Made by a program: the position numbers and the translations under genes. Shown one piece after another: positions 17,434-26,588 of a stretch of 64,000 bases of DNA. The DNA comes from Blautia sp. GTDB lineage: Bacteria > Bacillota > Clostridia > Lachnospirales > Lachnospiraceae. The stretch spans positions 322,758 to 386,757 of the forward strand of contig JAMPAC010000001.1 of NCBI GenBank assembly GCA_023667395.1, in the 5' to 3' direction. Under the pieces are notes generated by a model, which made no database searches, had not been told where the DNA came from, and saw nothing but the letters and a program-made list of their open reading frames with translations. Numbering within the stretch: the stretch's first letter is position 1; each line of letters opens with the position of its first letter.

Positions 17434-19209
17434 TTATTTGAAGAATACTGCTGCGGGCTCAGCATAATTGCCTGCCTCAAAAGCTGCTTTCTTCTCATCA
17501 ATGATTGCCTGGTAACCAGCGTCAAGGTAGGTCTTGCAAGCTGCCTCGTAGTTAGCCTCGAAATCAGCTTCAGATCCCATAACGATCTTGTCACGCAACT
17601 CTGCATATGTGGTATACAGAGTGGTCTTGTACTCATCGTTTGCATTGATGGATACGGTAAACAGGCAGTCAGGAGCCGCCATACCTGCGTCATAGCAAGC
17701 CTGCTGTCCTTCATAGTTCGCTTTCAGATCCTTAGCAAACTGCTCGGAATCAGGATATCCCTGAGGGCAAATCGCCTGAAGGTCTTTGTCAACATCGTTG
17801 AAAGAAGCTGTCGCTGTGATCAGACACCACATATCTACATTGTTGTTGTGGCTCATTACCTTGTCAGCAGGCTGATCTGCTACAGGAATCGCTACAGGAG
17901 TACCGCTTTCATCATAGTTGAAGTTCACGCCTTCTTCGCCCCACTGCAGTGTGAAGAGAACATCGGGCTGGCTCATCCACTCAAGGTACATAGCGAATGC
18001 TTTCATCTCGTCCTCCGTTGCGGTAGCAGAGAATCCGATAAACTGTCCAAAGATATTGTTCGGACGGAAAGCAGAGCAGCTGCCATCAGAATAGGTTGTA
18101 GGACCGGGATTTACAATAATACCAAGCTTGCCATCAGGATTAGCCTCATAGAACTGATCCAGTGCAGCAATATTGTTGGTGGTATAGCAGGAATAAGTAA
18201 AGCACTTGCCACTTACAAAATCACTGATCGCATAATCAGCCGTCTTGGTATTATACTCTTTGTCAATGTAACCCAGGTTGTACAGCTGGTTGTTCCACTT
18301 CAGAAGAGCTTTCTGTGCCTCTGTAGGCAGAGCGGGAACATCATAATCACCGGTGGTAGCCCAGAGTTCCTTATCCAGAGGATAGGTTCTGTAACCATAG
18401 TTCTGGTCTACGCCGTTGCCCTCGATCTTGGTACCGCCAAGGAGATAATCTCCGTTGCACAGACCCAGTTCGTCGATCTTCGCATACATCTCCAGCAGAT
18501 CTTTAGGATCGGTGGGATATTCCGTATAACCTGCAGCCTCTACCCAGTCCTTACGATAGAAAGTTACCGCCTGATAATTGGTCGTACCATAAGGTCTCAC
18601 ACCGATCAGCAGGACATTCTCGCCATTGATCTTAGTATATGCATCCAATCCGTTAGCTTCCATCGCTGCCCAATATGTAGGAGCGATCTGCTTGAACCAT
18701 TCAGGATCATATTCCTGCAGATAGCCTTCACTCTGATACAGGGTCAGATCAGGGAAGTCATACTCGAAGCAGACAGTGGGAAGGCTCTGTGTGGATGCCC
18801 ACAATGCATAGGAGTCATTCTCCTGGCCGCGGGGAATTACCCAATCCTTAAAGTTCACATCGATGTTGTACTGCTCACCGAATTCTTTCTGAATCCATGC
18901 GGTCCAGTAATTGTCTCCTGCATCAGCAGCGCCGTTAGGCGTAGCACGCTGATAAACAGGAATATTCAGGGTTACGGTGTTCTCAAATGCAACAAACCCA
19001 TCAATACCCGGAACTACGTCAGCAGCGGGTTGGGATGCTTCACTGCCCCCTGTGCTTGCAGCCGCGCTGCTCTCTGTGCTTGCGGGTGTGCTGCTGCCGG
19101 CACTGGCGTTTGCATCATCACCGCCACCGCCGCAGGCAGTTAAAGTACCCATTACCATAACGCTTGCAAGCGTTGCAGCAAGTACTTTCTGAAGATTATT
19201 TTTCTTCAT
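17434..19209 (-). CDS. carbohydrate ABC transporter solute-binding lipoprotein (YtcQ/LplA type)
   Basis: Captures a glycan outside the cell for the two permeases encoded upstream. The 591-residue protein starts with a lipoprotein signal peptide (LASVMVMGTLTAC, lipobox Cys at about residue 26) followed by a flexible Gly/Ala/Ser linker. The mature part has the large two-lobe layout of family 1 binding proteins such as LplA/YtcQ. No ATPase gene is nearby; this transporter type usually shares an MsmK-like ATPase encoded elsewhere. ATG behind AAAGGAGG. The adjoining GH105 gene suggests uronate-containing oligosaccharides, but this is inference. Confidence 0.92.
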   Translation of the reverse strand: MKKNNLQKVLAATLASVMVMGTLTACGGGGDDANASAGSSTPASTESSAAASTGGSEASQPAADVVPGIDGFVAFENTVTLNIPVYQRATPNGAADAGDNYWTAWIQKEFGEQYNIDVNFKDWVIPRGQENDSYALWASTQSLPTVCFEYDFPDLTLYQSEGYLQEYDPEWFKQIAPTYWAAMEANGLDAYTKINGENVLLIGVRPYGTTNYQAVTFYRKDWVEAAGYTEYPTDPKDLLEMYAKIDELGLCNGDYLLGGTKIEGNGVDQNYGYRTYPLDKELWATTGDYDVPALPTEAQKALLKWNNQLYNLGYIDKEYNTKTADYAISDFVSGKCFTYSCYTTNNIAALDQFYEANPDGKLGIIVNPGPTTYSDGSCSAFRPNNIFGQFIGFSATATEDEMKAFAMYLEWMSQPDVLFTLQWGEEGVNFNYDESGTPVAIPVADQPADKVMSHNNNVDMWCLITATASFNDVDKDLQAICPQGYPDSEQFAKDLKANYEGQQACYDAGMAAPDCLFTVSINANDEYKTTLYTTYAELRDKIVMGSEADFEANYEAACKTYLDAGYQAIIDEKKAAFEAGNYAEPAAVFFK

Positions 19210-19272
19210 AATAAGGTCCTCCTTTAAAAATGTGTGTATAGTTTATAGATACCCGGACATCCGGGAAAACTA

Positions 19273-20193
19273 TCATCCCTTTACGGCTCCAACCATCGCT
19301 CCCTTTACGAAATACTTCTGCAGGAACGGATAAATGATGATAATGGGAACCGATACAAACATGATACATGCCGCCTGCAAAACCTCAGGCGTGGTAACAT
19401 TTGATGCGCCACCCGTATCTCCCAGGGACGCCGAAATGGAAGCTTCCGCGCCCTGCACCAGCAGGGACAGCTTATACTGGATCATCCTCTTGCTGTCGGA
19501 CCTGATATAATACATATGATCCGCATATGCATTCCAGCGCCCTACCGCGTAGAACAGGGAGAGCGTTGCGATAATAGGCTTGCTCAGGGGAAGCACGATC
19601 TTCCTCAGGATCTGAAGATTCGTGGCTCCATCCAGGAATGCCGATTCCTCCAGGGAATCCGGAATGGTGCTCTGCAAATAGGTCTTCATGACCAGCATGT
19701 TATAGGGCGAATAGATCAAAGGCAGGATCAGCACCCACATGGAATCAATCAGGTTCAGGTTGAACATCAGCATGTAGGACGGAATCATACCTGCGGTAAA
19801 GTACATGGGAACCATGAGCACAAAGGTAAAGAACCCTTTCCCTTTCAACCGCTTCTTAGAAAGGGGATAGGCCGCACAGGTACAGGTAACCATGCCAAGC
19901 GCCGTGAAGATCACCGTCACCAGCACGCTGTAACCCATAGAACGCACCATGGACTTATCCGCAAAAACCTTGCTGTACGCGCTAAACGTAATATCTTTCG
20001 GCCAGAAGAAAACCGATTTCATCATAACCGCCATATCGCCGGAAATGGATTTCACCAGCAGATGCCAGAACGGAATGACACAGGTGGAACACAGGATAAC
20101 CAACACCACAATGATGATCACATCACTGACATGAAATTTACTGATTGCGCGGCTTCCGTCAGAGGCAGTCGCTTCCATATTTTTCTTTGCCAT
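19273..20193 (-). CDS. carbohydrate ABC transporter permease (YtcP/LplC type)
   Basis: One of two membrane subunits of the importer, 306 residues with six predicted membrane segments starting at about residue 28 (VIIIVVLVILCSTCVIPFW). The EAA loop that docks the ATPase reads DSLEESAFLDGATNLQILRK. The C-terminus KYFVKGAMVGAVKG is typical of the LplC/YtcP subgroup. ATG 20193 is 8 bases after GGAGG; an in-frame GTG nine bases upstream overlaps the ribosome site and is rejected. The gene follows the other permease by 12 bases. Confidence 0.93.
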   Translation of the reverse strand: MAKKNMEATASDGSRAISKFHVSDVIIIVVLVILCSTCVIPFWHLLVKSISGDMAVMMKSVFFWPKDITFSAYSKVFADKSMVRSMGYSVLVTVIFTALGMVTCTCAAYPLSKKRLKGKGFFTFVLMVPMYFTAGMIPSYMLMFNLNLIDSMWVLILPLIYSPYNMLVMKTYLQSTIPDSLEESAFLDGATNLQILRKIVLPLSKPIIATLSLFYAVGRWNAYADHMYYIRSDSKRMIQYKLSLLVQGAEASISASLGDTGGASNVTTPEVLQAACIMFVSVPIIIIYPFLQKYFVKGAMVGAVKG

Positions 20194-20205
20194 GCTTCTC
20201 ACCTC

Positions 20206-21156
20206 CTATAACAGGCCTTCTTCGCCAAGCGCCTTAGCGACCTTATCAGACAACAGAACCAGGATCACACCGATCAGCGACTGGAACAGACCCACGGCGG
20301 TACCTTCGGAATACTTACCGGAGCCCATACCTTTTTCATATATGTAGACGGCCAACTGGTACTGGAAGTCCCTGACCTGCGTATTGTCAAAAGCTGTCAG
20401 ACGCTCCAGGTTACTACCCATCACACGCCCCAGGTTCATGATCAGCAGGGTTACAATAGTACCCCGGATACCCGGAAGCGTAACATGCCACATCTTCTGC
20501 CACTTGTTGGCGCCGTCGATGATACATGCCTCATAAAGTTCGCCATTGATACTGGTGATGGCCGCCAGGTAAAGGATGGTGCCCCAGCCCATACCCTGCC
20601 ATACGCCTATCAGCAGATAAGTGACCGCCCAATGCCACTTCTCGTTCAGGAACGGAATACCCTCTGAAATAACGCCGGCATTCACCAACAAATTGTTCAC
20701 AAGACCTGTGGAAGGGCGGAACATGGTATAAGCCACGGATCCGATGATCGCCCAGGAAAGGAAATGGGGCAGATACAGGATCGTCTGGGTAACTTTCTTA
20801 AATTTCATGAACCGGAGTTCATTCAGCATCAATGCCAGGATGATCGGCATGGGGAAGCCCACCAGCAGATCCAGGAGATTGAATACGATGGAGTTCCGCA
20901 GCGCCCTGATAAAATCCGAATCCTTGAATATCTTCTGGAATGTCCCCAGACCTACCCAGTCGCTGCCTGCATAGCCTTTCATCGGCTTGAAATTCATAAA
21001 CGCCATGCGCAAACCCGGATACGCCGCATAGTTAAAAATAACGACCAGCGCAATGGGCAGAAGCAGCAGCAGGTATAACTGCCAGTCTCGTTTCAAGGCG
21101 TTTTTCCAGGTGGTTTTCGTTCTCACCCCTGGCTTGACATTACTACTCTTTGCCAT
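20206..21156 (-). CDS. carbohydrate ABC transporter permease (YteP/LplB type)
   Basis: First gene of the importer operon; 316 residues, six membrane segments. Typical subgroup features: WQLYLLLLLPIALVVIFNYA near the start, the GLGTFQKIFKDSDF segment, and the EAA loop GELYEACIIDGANKWQKM. Partner of the permease downstream and the binding lipoprotein. ATG is preceded by AAAGGAGG. The operon is divergent from an AraC-type regulator, its likely controller. Confidence 0.93.
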   Translation of the reverse strand: MAKSSNVKPGVRTKTTWKNALKRDWQLYLLLLLPIALVVIFNYAAYPGLRMAFMNFKPMKGYAGSDWVGLGTFQKIFKDSDFIRALRNSIVFNLLDLLVGFPMPIILALMLNELRFMKFKKVTQTILYLPHFLSWAIIGSVAYTMFRPSTGLVNNLLVNAGVISEGIPFLNEKWHWAVTYLLIGVWQGMGWGTILYLAAITSINGELYEACIIDGANKWQKMWHVTLPGIRGTIVTLLIMNLGRVMGSNLERLTAFDNTQVRDFQYQLAVYIYEKGMGSGKYSEGTAVGLFQSLIGVILVLLSDKVAKALGEEGLL

Positions 21157-21445
21157 ATGTAACCTCCTTTGATACTTTGTACAAATATCCCCCTGTCGAT
21201 TCCCGTCAATTTGTACACATTCTAAATTTCCTTACAACTATTATCATACATATTGCCGACTATTTCTAAGCAATATGAATAGAATACTGTGCAAAAACGA
21301 CCATTTATGCCGATGTTTGTTTTTCGGAGATTTGAAATTTTGCATCATATTGCCTTAAAATGGAAGAAATTTGTGAACAATTTCACCTGATTTTTTTTAA
21401 GAAATGTGGATAATCTGAAAAAATATGAATAGTTTATGAACAAAA

Positions 21446-21461
21446 ATGTAAGCACTTACAT
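21446..21461. promoter_or_regulatory. 16-bp palindrome, candidate operator (cre-like)
   Basis: ATGTAAGCACTTACAT: both 7-base arms match; only the central pair is off. The inner 14 bases are close to the CcpA cre consensus TGWAANCGNTNWCA with one deviation. It lies just upstream of the AraC gene's putative -35, so carbon catabolite control or autoregulation is plausible. Confidence 0.6.
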
Positions 21462-21471
21462 CAAGTAATGG

Positions 21472-21500
21472 TTGATTTTATTCGATTTCATTGGTATATA
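21472..21500 (+). promoter_or_regulatory. possible promoter for the AraC-type regulator
   Basis: TTGATT (21472-21477), 17-base spacer, TATATA (21495-21500). The start site would fall very close to the ribosome site, so the assignment is tentative. Confidence 0.4.
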
Positions 21501-21520
21501 TAGTATAGGAGGAATAAATT

Positions 21521-22504
21521 ATGGCGAAGCCCAAAAATACGGTAACAGAATACAGAAGCTACTACCTGCCCATGCACTTTCCGGTGCTGTTGCTGTCCGG
21601 CGACTACTGGAAGATATCAGATGTGCCCAGCGGCAGGCTGCATTTCCATAACTGTCTGGAGATTGGCATCTGCCATTCCCACAGCGGCTATATCGAGATC
21701 TTTGGCAAGCAGCTGCACTTCAAGGCGGGAGACGTGACAGTAATCCCCAAGAATGTGGCCCATACTACCTACAGCACGCTGGGAACAGAAAGCCACTGGT
21801 CCTATATCTACCTGGATCCCCGGGAACTTTTCCGGAACCTGCTGCCCGCCACATGGCAGGATCATGACCTCATGGGATACTCCCTGAACAGCTTCAAGCC
21901 CATCCTGAGCCGGGAAGAATACCCGCAGATTCACACCCTGGCGCAGTCCGTCATCCGGGAACTGGAAGAACAGAAACCCGGCTTTCAGATCAGCGCGAAA
22001 GGACTTCTTCTTTCCTTATATATAGAGTTTTACCGTATACAGCATTCTGAAAAAAATGGGGGGGGCGCTGCTGACCAGGAACAGGAAGAGGCGCCGCCAG
22101 CGGAACACAAGACCGAAAATTCGCTTGTTATCGCCCCTGCCCTGAATTATATAGAAGAAAATTATATGCAGCAGTTCACCATAGAATATCTTGCGGACCT
22201 ATGCCACTGGAGCCCCACCCACTTCCGCAGGGTCTTTCATGACATCATGGGCACATCGCCCCTGGATTTTGTGAACAATACCCGCATTTCCAAGGCCTGC
22301 CACCTGCTGCGCAGCACCGAGGAATCCGTGCTGAACATCTCGGAGATGGTAGGGTTCCATTCCGTCTCCAGCTTCAACCGCTATTTTATCAAGATCATGC
22401 AGATGTCGCCCAGGGAGTACAGGAAACAAACACTGACATCCGATATGCGGACGGAAAATCAGTCCATCCTGGAATATGCGGGATGGCTCTATCCGGAGAA
22501 ATAA
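21521..22504 (+). CDS. AraC-family transcriptional regulator
   Basis: 327 residues. N-terminal cupin-type sensor (about 30-110: HFHNCLEIGICHSHSGYIEIFGK in pieces, FKAGDVTVIPKNVAHT), a variable linker with an acidic stretch (EQEEAPPAEH), and two C-terminal helix-turn-helix motifs (about 215-310): FTIEYLADLCHWSPTHFRRVF and LNISEMVGFHSVSSFNRYF, ending with the usual SPREYRK. It probably senses a sugar and activates the divergent importer operon. ATG follows AGGAGGAATAAATT. Confidence 0.93.
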   Translation: MAKPKNTVTEYRSYYLPMHFPVLLLSGDYWKISDVPSGRLHFHNCLEIGICHSHSGYIEIFGKQLHFKAGDVTVIPKNVAHTTYSTLGTESHWSYIYLDPRELFRNLLPATWQDHDLMGYSLNSFKPILSREEYPQIHTLAQSVIRELEEQKPGFQISAKGLLLSLYIEFYRIQHSEKNGGGAADQEQEEAPPAEHKTENSLVIAPALNYIEENYMQQFTIEYLADLCHWSPTHFRRVFHDIMGTSPLDFVNNTRISKACHLLRSTEESVLNISEMVGFHSVSSFNRYFIKIMQMSPREYRKQTLTSDMRTENQSILEYAGWLYPEK

Positions 22505-22519
22505 ATGGCCTGAATTTCC

Positions 22520-22873
22520 TCACGGTTTCAGTTCCTTGTACAGTTTGATCCGCACCTGCTTTTCCCCGATCTCCACATCCGCCCTGTCTATCATCATGCC
22601 TATCATCAGCAGCTGGCTGCTCTCCCCCGGGTCGCCGGTTCCCGTCAATTCCCAGTAAAAATCCTCCAGCGCCTCATTTTTGGGCTCGTTGAAATACTTC
22701 ACCAGGGAATCCAGCTTATCTCCGTATTCCGGCTGATAATCTGCGGCAAATTCTATCTCCGCAGACTCATCCTCCACATGAATCCCCGAGCGGATATCCC
22801 TGGCTCCCACGGAAAAGAAGAACATGGTCAGTTCCTCTATGATGTTTGCAAGTTTCTTTTCGTTATGTGACAT
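22520..22873 (-). CDS. hypothetical protein, 117 residues
   Basis: Not recognised. Soluble, acidic, with no membrane segment; the pattern (NIIEELTMFFFSVGARDIRSG..., EIEFAADYQ, KLDSLVKYFNEPKNEALEDFYWELTG, ADVEIGEKQVRIKLYK) suggests a small alpha/beta protein. It begins 12 bases after the DUF1576 gene ends, with AGAGG as ribosome site, so the two are probably cotranscribed. Confidence 0.8.
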   Translation of the reverse strand: MSHNEKKLANIIEELTMFFFSVGARDIRSGIHVEDESAEIEFAADYQPEYGDKLDSLVKYFNEPKNEALEDFYWELTGTGDPGESSQLLMIGMMIDRADVEIGEKQVRIKLYKELKP

Positions 22874-22885
22874 TTTGATACCTCT

Positions 22886-24349
22886 TTATTTTTCTTTTTT
22901 CTGACGTTCCTTTTTTCCGCCCTTATAATTTTTGATAAAACTTTCCAGCATCGGGATCATGAAAATTGCCACCCAGCCTGCGCTGAAACCATTGTTATAC
23001 AGGTTAAGCCCGCCGTAAAACCGGGCGGTGCACATGGTGACGGCGGAGTGCAGGATGCCCGCCAGGATTCCCGCAGCGATTCCGAACTGCCCGGCAATGG
23101 GGGACAGCCCCACGGCAAAGATCGCCGCCAACTGTATGCCCGGTGTGGTGTGGTCATACTGGCTGACAAAGGTAAACAGGTACACCCCCGCAAGCACAGG
23201 CAGGTAATTTTTCACATGGGCGCCGAAAGCGGAGAAGCCGAACGCCATCAGGATGGCTCCCACCACCGGTCCCGAAAAGTCCCCGCCGATCAGCAGTATG
23301 TATGTGGTGCAGATGATCCCCACCAGCCCCATGTTCATCATGGTGGGGCTTGCGCCGTCCATCAGGACGAAATCCGTCACCGCACGGCCGGGGCGGCTGA
23401 AGATCTTTTTCAAACCGTCCCATCTGCGTCCGCCGGTAAAAAAGCCGATCAGGAACACAATGACGAACCACAGATACAAACCTGCCACGATCCCTATGGG
23501 ACGCCCCGTCTGCCACAGCAGCACGGTCTCGCTGGTGATTCCCAGGGAATTCATGACACACATTGCCACAAAAGCAAGTATTCCCGCAGAGAACCCTACA
23601 TTAAACAGATTATATCCCATATGCATGGAGGCCGTGTGCATGGAAAGGGGCGGCAGCAGGAATCCGATCAGGATACCCAGAAGAACAGCCGCAAGGAATC
23701 TCACCCAGACGGGAAGATGCAGCAGGAAATAAATCTCCGTCACAAAGGGCGCAAGGCAGGTTCCGTAGAGCGTCGTATATATATGCCTGCTCATCTTGAT
23801 ATGATGGATTCTGCAGTAAATCTGTATTCCGAAGACAATGGGAATGACAGTCATGGGATTTTTCCCCCACAGGCCGTACCCTGCATTCATGAACAGCGCC
23901 GCCATGGTGGGGCCGGAAAAGGGAATCTTCTCCGCAAGCACCAGAATGATGCCCAGCGTCAGTACCAGGGATGCGTTCAGAAACGACGCCCCCATGCCGC
24001 CTACCACAAAGTAATCGGTGATCAGCACACTGCGGGAAGTCAGTATCTTCCCCATCCCCTCCAAAATATCAGCGGGACTGTCGCACAGAAACGCAGCAGC
24101 CGCAAGAATTACTGCGCAGGCAATGGTAAGGCTCCTGAGCAGGTTTTCTCTCATTAACAAGGTCATGTTCTCAAGCCTTGACAGTTTTTCGTGCTTTCCC
24201 GCTTCCCGTCCCGCTTTTTCTTCGTCTGTTCGCTCTGTCATCGGATCCGATGTCCCTTTCTGCGCCCGCTCGGAAATCGATGTCTTTCCGGGCGTTGCAT
24301 TCCCCTCGATATTTGGGTTTTTTTCTATCTCTTTCTTTTCCCCGGACAT
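22886..24349 (-). CDS. DUF1576 integral membrane protein
   Basis: 487 residues. A hydrophilic N-terminus of about 70 residues precedes roughly 11-12 membrane segments. The Gly-rich segments DYFVVGGMGASFLNASLVLTLG and GLNLYNNGFSAGWVAIFMIP (in pieces) and the duplicated HMGYNLFNVGFSAGILAF are typical of the DUF1576 family found in Clostridia; function unknown, probably transport. Two repeats of an LxNxGFSAG motif in the two halves indicate an internal duplication. ATG behind GGAAGGAGG. Confidence 0.85.
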   Translation of the reverse strand: MSGEKKEIEKNPNIEGNATPGKTSISERAQKGTSDPMTERTDEEKAGREAGKHEKLSRLENMTLLMRENLLRSLTIACAVILAAAAFLCDSPADILEGMGKILTSRSVLITDYFVVGGMGASFLNASLVLTLGIILVLAEKIPFSGPTMAALFMNAGYGLWGKNPMTVIPIVFGIQIYCRIHHIKMSRHIYTTLYGTCLAPFVTEIYFLLHLPVWVRFLAAVLLGILIGFLLPPLSMHTASMHMGYNLFNVGFSAGILAFVAMCVMNSLGITSETVLLWQTGRPIGIVAGLYLWFVIVFLIGFFTGGRRWDGLKKIFSRPGRAVTDFVLMDGASPTMMNMGLVGIICTTYILLIGGDFSGPVVGAILMAFGFSAFGAHVKNYLPVLAGVYLFTFVSQYDHTTPGIQLAAIFAVGLSPIAGQFGIAAGILAGILHSAVTMCTARFYGGLNLYNNGFSAGWVAIFMIPMLESFIKNYKGGKKERQKKEK

Positions 24350-24474
24350 TGTCCTCCTTCCTCCCCAAAACCTTTCCCGCGCCTGTTTTTGCGGATAAAA
24401 TTCCGGGAATCCCTGCCATTTTGTCGTCTTTGATAATATGGTATCACAAGTCCCTTCGATCTGAAAAGGAAATC

Positions 24475-24503
24475 TTGCATTTTATCACAAAAAAGCGTAT
24501 CAT
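24475..24503 (+). promoter_or_regulatory. sigma-A type promoter for the MFS gene
   Basis: TTGCAT (24475-24480), 17-base spacer, TATCAT (24498-24503), about 40 bases before ATG 24543. Confidence 0.6.
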
Positions 24504-24542
24504 GTAGTTTGTCAAATACATATAGAAATGAGGGAACCACTT

Positions 24543-25859
24543 ATGAAAGTACAAAACAAATGGATTCGTGCGGCAATTCCCGCACTTCTCCTGCACTGCA
24601 GCATCGGTACCGTGTACTGCTGGTCCATCTTCAGTCAGGAGATTGCCGATTATATCGGCCATGAGAAGAGCGCTACCGAGTGGGCGTTCAGCTTTGCCAT
24701 TTTCTTCCTCGGCATGTCCGCGGCGTTTCTGGGAAACGTGGTGGAAAAGGATATCCACCGCTCGTCCCTGATCGCTTCCATCTGCTTTGCCCTGGGCATG
24801 GCGGGCACGGGTTTTTTCATCTGGTACGGCGGTGCCCATAAGGGCAGCATGTTGGCGCTGATCGGTATCTATGTATGCTACGGCTTTATCATGGGTATCG
24901 GCCTGGGCACCGGATATCTCTCTCCCGTGAAGACGCTGATGCTCTGGTTTGAGGACCGCAAGGGTCTGGCTACGGGACTTGCCGTGGCGGGCTTCGGCGC
25001 CGCAAAGGCCATTGCCAGCCCTATCATGCAGGCAATGCTGGATTCGCTGGGCGAGGGCGGCATCTACAAGATGTTCCTGATCCTGGCCTGCGTTTACTTC
25101 GTCATGATGTTCGTGGGACATCTGCTCCTGGCGAAGCCCGCTGGCTGGCATGAACCCGCTACCCAGGAAAAGGGTGCAAGGGCCATCGACGTGATCAAGA
25201 CAAAGCCCGTTGTGTTCATTGGCATCTGGCTGATGTTTTACATTAACATTACCTGCGGCCTTGCCCTGATCTCCCAGGAAAAAATGATCATCAAGTGTAT
25301 CGGCCTGGCAGGAATGGCAGGCGTCCTGTCATCCGTGACCGCCGTATTCAACGCAGGCGGACGTCTGGGCTTCTCCGCATGGGCTGACACCATGAAAGAC
25401 AGGAACACTGTCTATAAGATCATGATCATCCTCTCCATTGCGGCAACCGGACTGGTGATCGTGACCCAGGGTATCGCCAACATGGGACAGACCACCATAC
25501 TGATGATCCTGGTGCTGGTTCTGCTGTTTGTGGTAAACGCGGGCTACGGCGGCGGCTTCAGCAATGTGCCCACCCTGCTGTCCGACCATTACGGCATGCA
25601 GAATATCAGCGCCATCCACGGCATCACCCTCTCCGCATGGGGAATCGCGGGTCTGACCGGCAACCAGCTGGCAACCTTTATCGTGAATCATGTAGGCTCC
25701 TTTAACCAGGAGGTAAGTAATGGACACGGCGGCACAGAGATGGCTAATCCCGCCGGTTATCAGGCGGTGCTCTATGTGACCATCTGCCTGTATATCGTTG
25801 CCCTTGCCTGCAGCTTCTTCCTCGTGGGAAGCGGCAAAAAGAAAGCGGCTGGAAAGTAA
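24543..25859 (+). CDS. OFA-type (oxalate/formate antiporter-like) MFS transporter
   Basis: 438 residues with 12 membrane segments. Family marks: IGTVYCWSIFSQEIADYIG near the start, GLGTGYLSPVKTLMLWFEDRKG (in pieces) between segments 4 and 5, and a central loop before the second half. Clostridial members move small organic acids; the substrate is unknown. ATG 24543 is chosen because GAGGG lies 8 bases before it, inside the short upstream extension from 24528. It has its own promoter and terminator. Confidence 0.9.
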   Translation: MKVQNKWIRAAIPALLLHCSIGTVYCWSIFSQEIADYIGHEKSATEWAFSFAIFFLGMSAAFLGNVVEKDIHRSSLIASICFALGMAGTGFFIWYGGAHKGSMLALIGIYVCYGFIMGIGLGTGYLSPVKTLMLWFEDRKGLATGLAVAGFGAAKAIASPIMQAMLDSLGEGGIYKMFLILACVYFVMMFVGHLLLAKPAGWHEPATQEKGARAIDVIKTKPVVFIGIWLMFYINITCGLALISQEKMIIKCIGLAGMAGVLSSVTAVFNAGGRLGFSAWADTMKDRNTVYKIMIILSIAATGLVIVTQGIANMGQTTILMILVLVLLFVVNAGYGGGFSNVPTLLSDHYGMQNISAIHGITLSAWGIAGLTGNQLATFIVNHVGSFNQEVSNGHGGTEMANPAGYQAVLYVTICLYIVALACSFFLVGSGKKKAAGK

Positions 25860-25867
25860 TAGATCAA

Positions 25868-25916
25868 AAAAGAACGGCGGCGTCCTCGTTTTTACGGAGA
25901 ACGCCGTCTTTTTATC
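25868..25916 (+). terminator. terminator after the MFS gene
   Basis: Imperfect stem built from ACGGCGGCGTCCTCG and CGGAGAACGCCGT around a TTTTTA loop, then CTTTTT. Confidence 0.75.
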
Positions 25917-25934
25917 TTCCGATCATTTATATAA

Positions 25935-26588
25935 TTAATTTGCATGCGCAACTGTATGATTAGAATATGTATCCCATGTCGGCTCATAATCTTCTGTAGC
26001 CTGATTCCCCCACATATCCCATCCTTCACGAACTCCCCGCGCAAAAAGTTCTATCCTGGGACCTTGGCTACACGCTTCAATGATAGGTATAATCTCATCC
26101 GGCTTACGGCTATGTTCGCGTTTCATGGTTCTAATGAGATTAACTTGAGAACGTGCTGGCGGCAATGTTCTATTAGGCGCACTTTTTTCTTTAATACCAA
26201 ATAAAATTAATTCTGTAACATTCCTAAAGTAAAATCCAACACCTCTACCATCCGGACCACCATCTTTACGCACTTTTTCCCAAACGATATTACCCTTATA
26301 TTCAAACCCCCATGCGTTCATTACTTCCAATCCATCCGGAAGCAGCGCATTCGGAACCCATAAATATAAATGTGCTTTATCACCAGAAATATCTGCAACA
26401 GGTAACTCTTTAATATCCGCAATTGTCATTGTCTCATATCGGGTCAAACGTTTATGCTCCGGCGCGACTTTCCCGGTTCTATTCTGAAACTGCCATGGCG
26501 GATCTGCATAAATAGTATTATATTTCTTTTGCTTTGTGAATTCCATTAAGTTTTGTACAGTACTCGTTAAATCTGCCATATTCTTCAA
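25935..26588 (-). CDS. MT-A70-type DNA adenine-N6 methyltransferase of a restriction-modification system
   Basis: 217 residues. The catalytic motif YADPPWQF (DPPW) is at about residue 30; the SAM-binding region near the C-terminus (KPDEIIPIIEACSQGPRIEL) is in permuted order, as in the MT-A70 family. It should protect the host from the adjacent endonuclease by m6A. The gene overlaps the endonuclease gene by 71 bases; its start is TTG 26588 (AAAGGG five bases upstream) or ATG 26579. Both genes are strikingly AT-rich compared with their surroundings, a sign of transfer. Confidence 0.88.
   Translation of the reverse strand: MKNMADLTSTVQNLMEFTKQKKYNTIYADPPWQFQNRTGKVAPEHKRLTRYETMTIADIKELPVADISGDKAHLYLWVPNALLPDGLEVMNAWGFEYKGNIVWEKVRKDGGPDGRGVGFYFRNVTELILFGIKEKSAPNRTLPPARSQVNLIRTMKREHSRKPDEIIPIIEACSQGPRIELFARGVREGWDMWGNQATEDYEPTWDTYSNHTVAHAN

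Larger units (their letters stand above)
21157..21520. other. divergent regulatory region of importer operon and AraC regulator
   Basis: 364 AT-rich bases without a gene. It contains a near-perfect palindrome at 21446-21461 and a possible plus-strand promoter (21472-21500). A clear minus-strand promoter for the importer was not pinned down. Confidence 0.6.
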
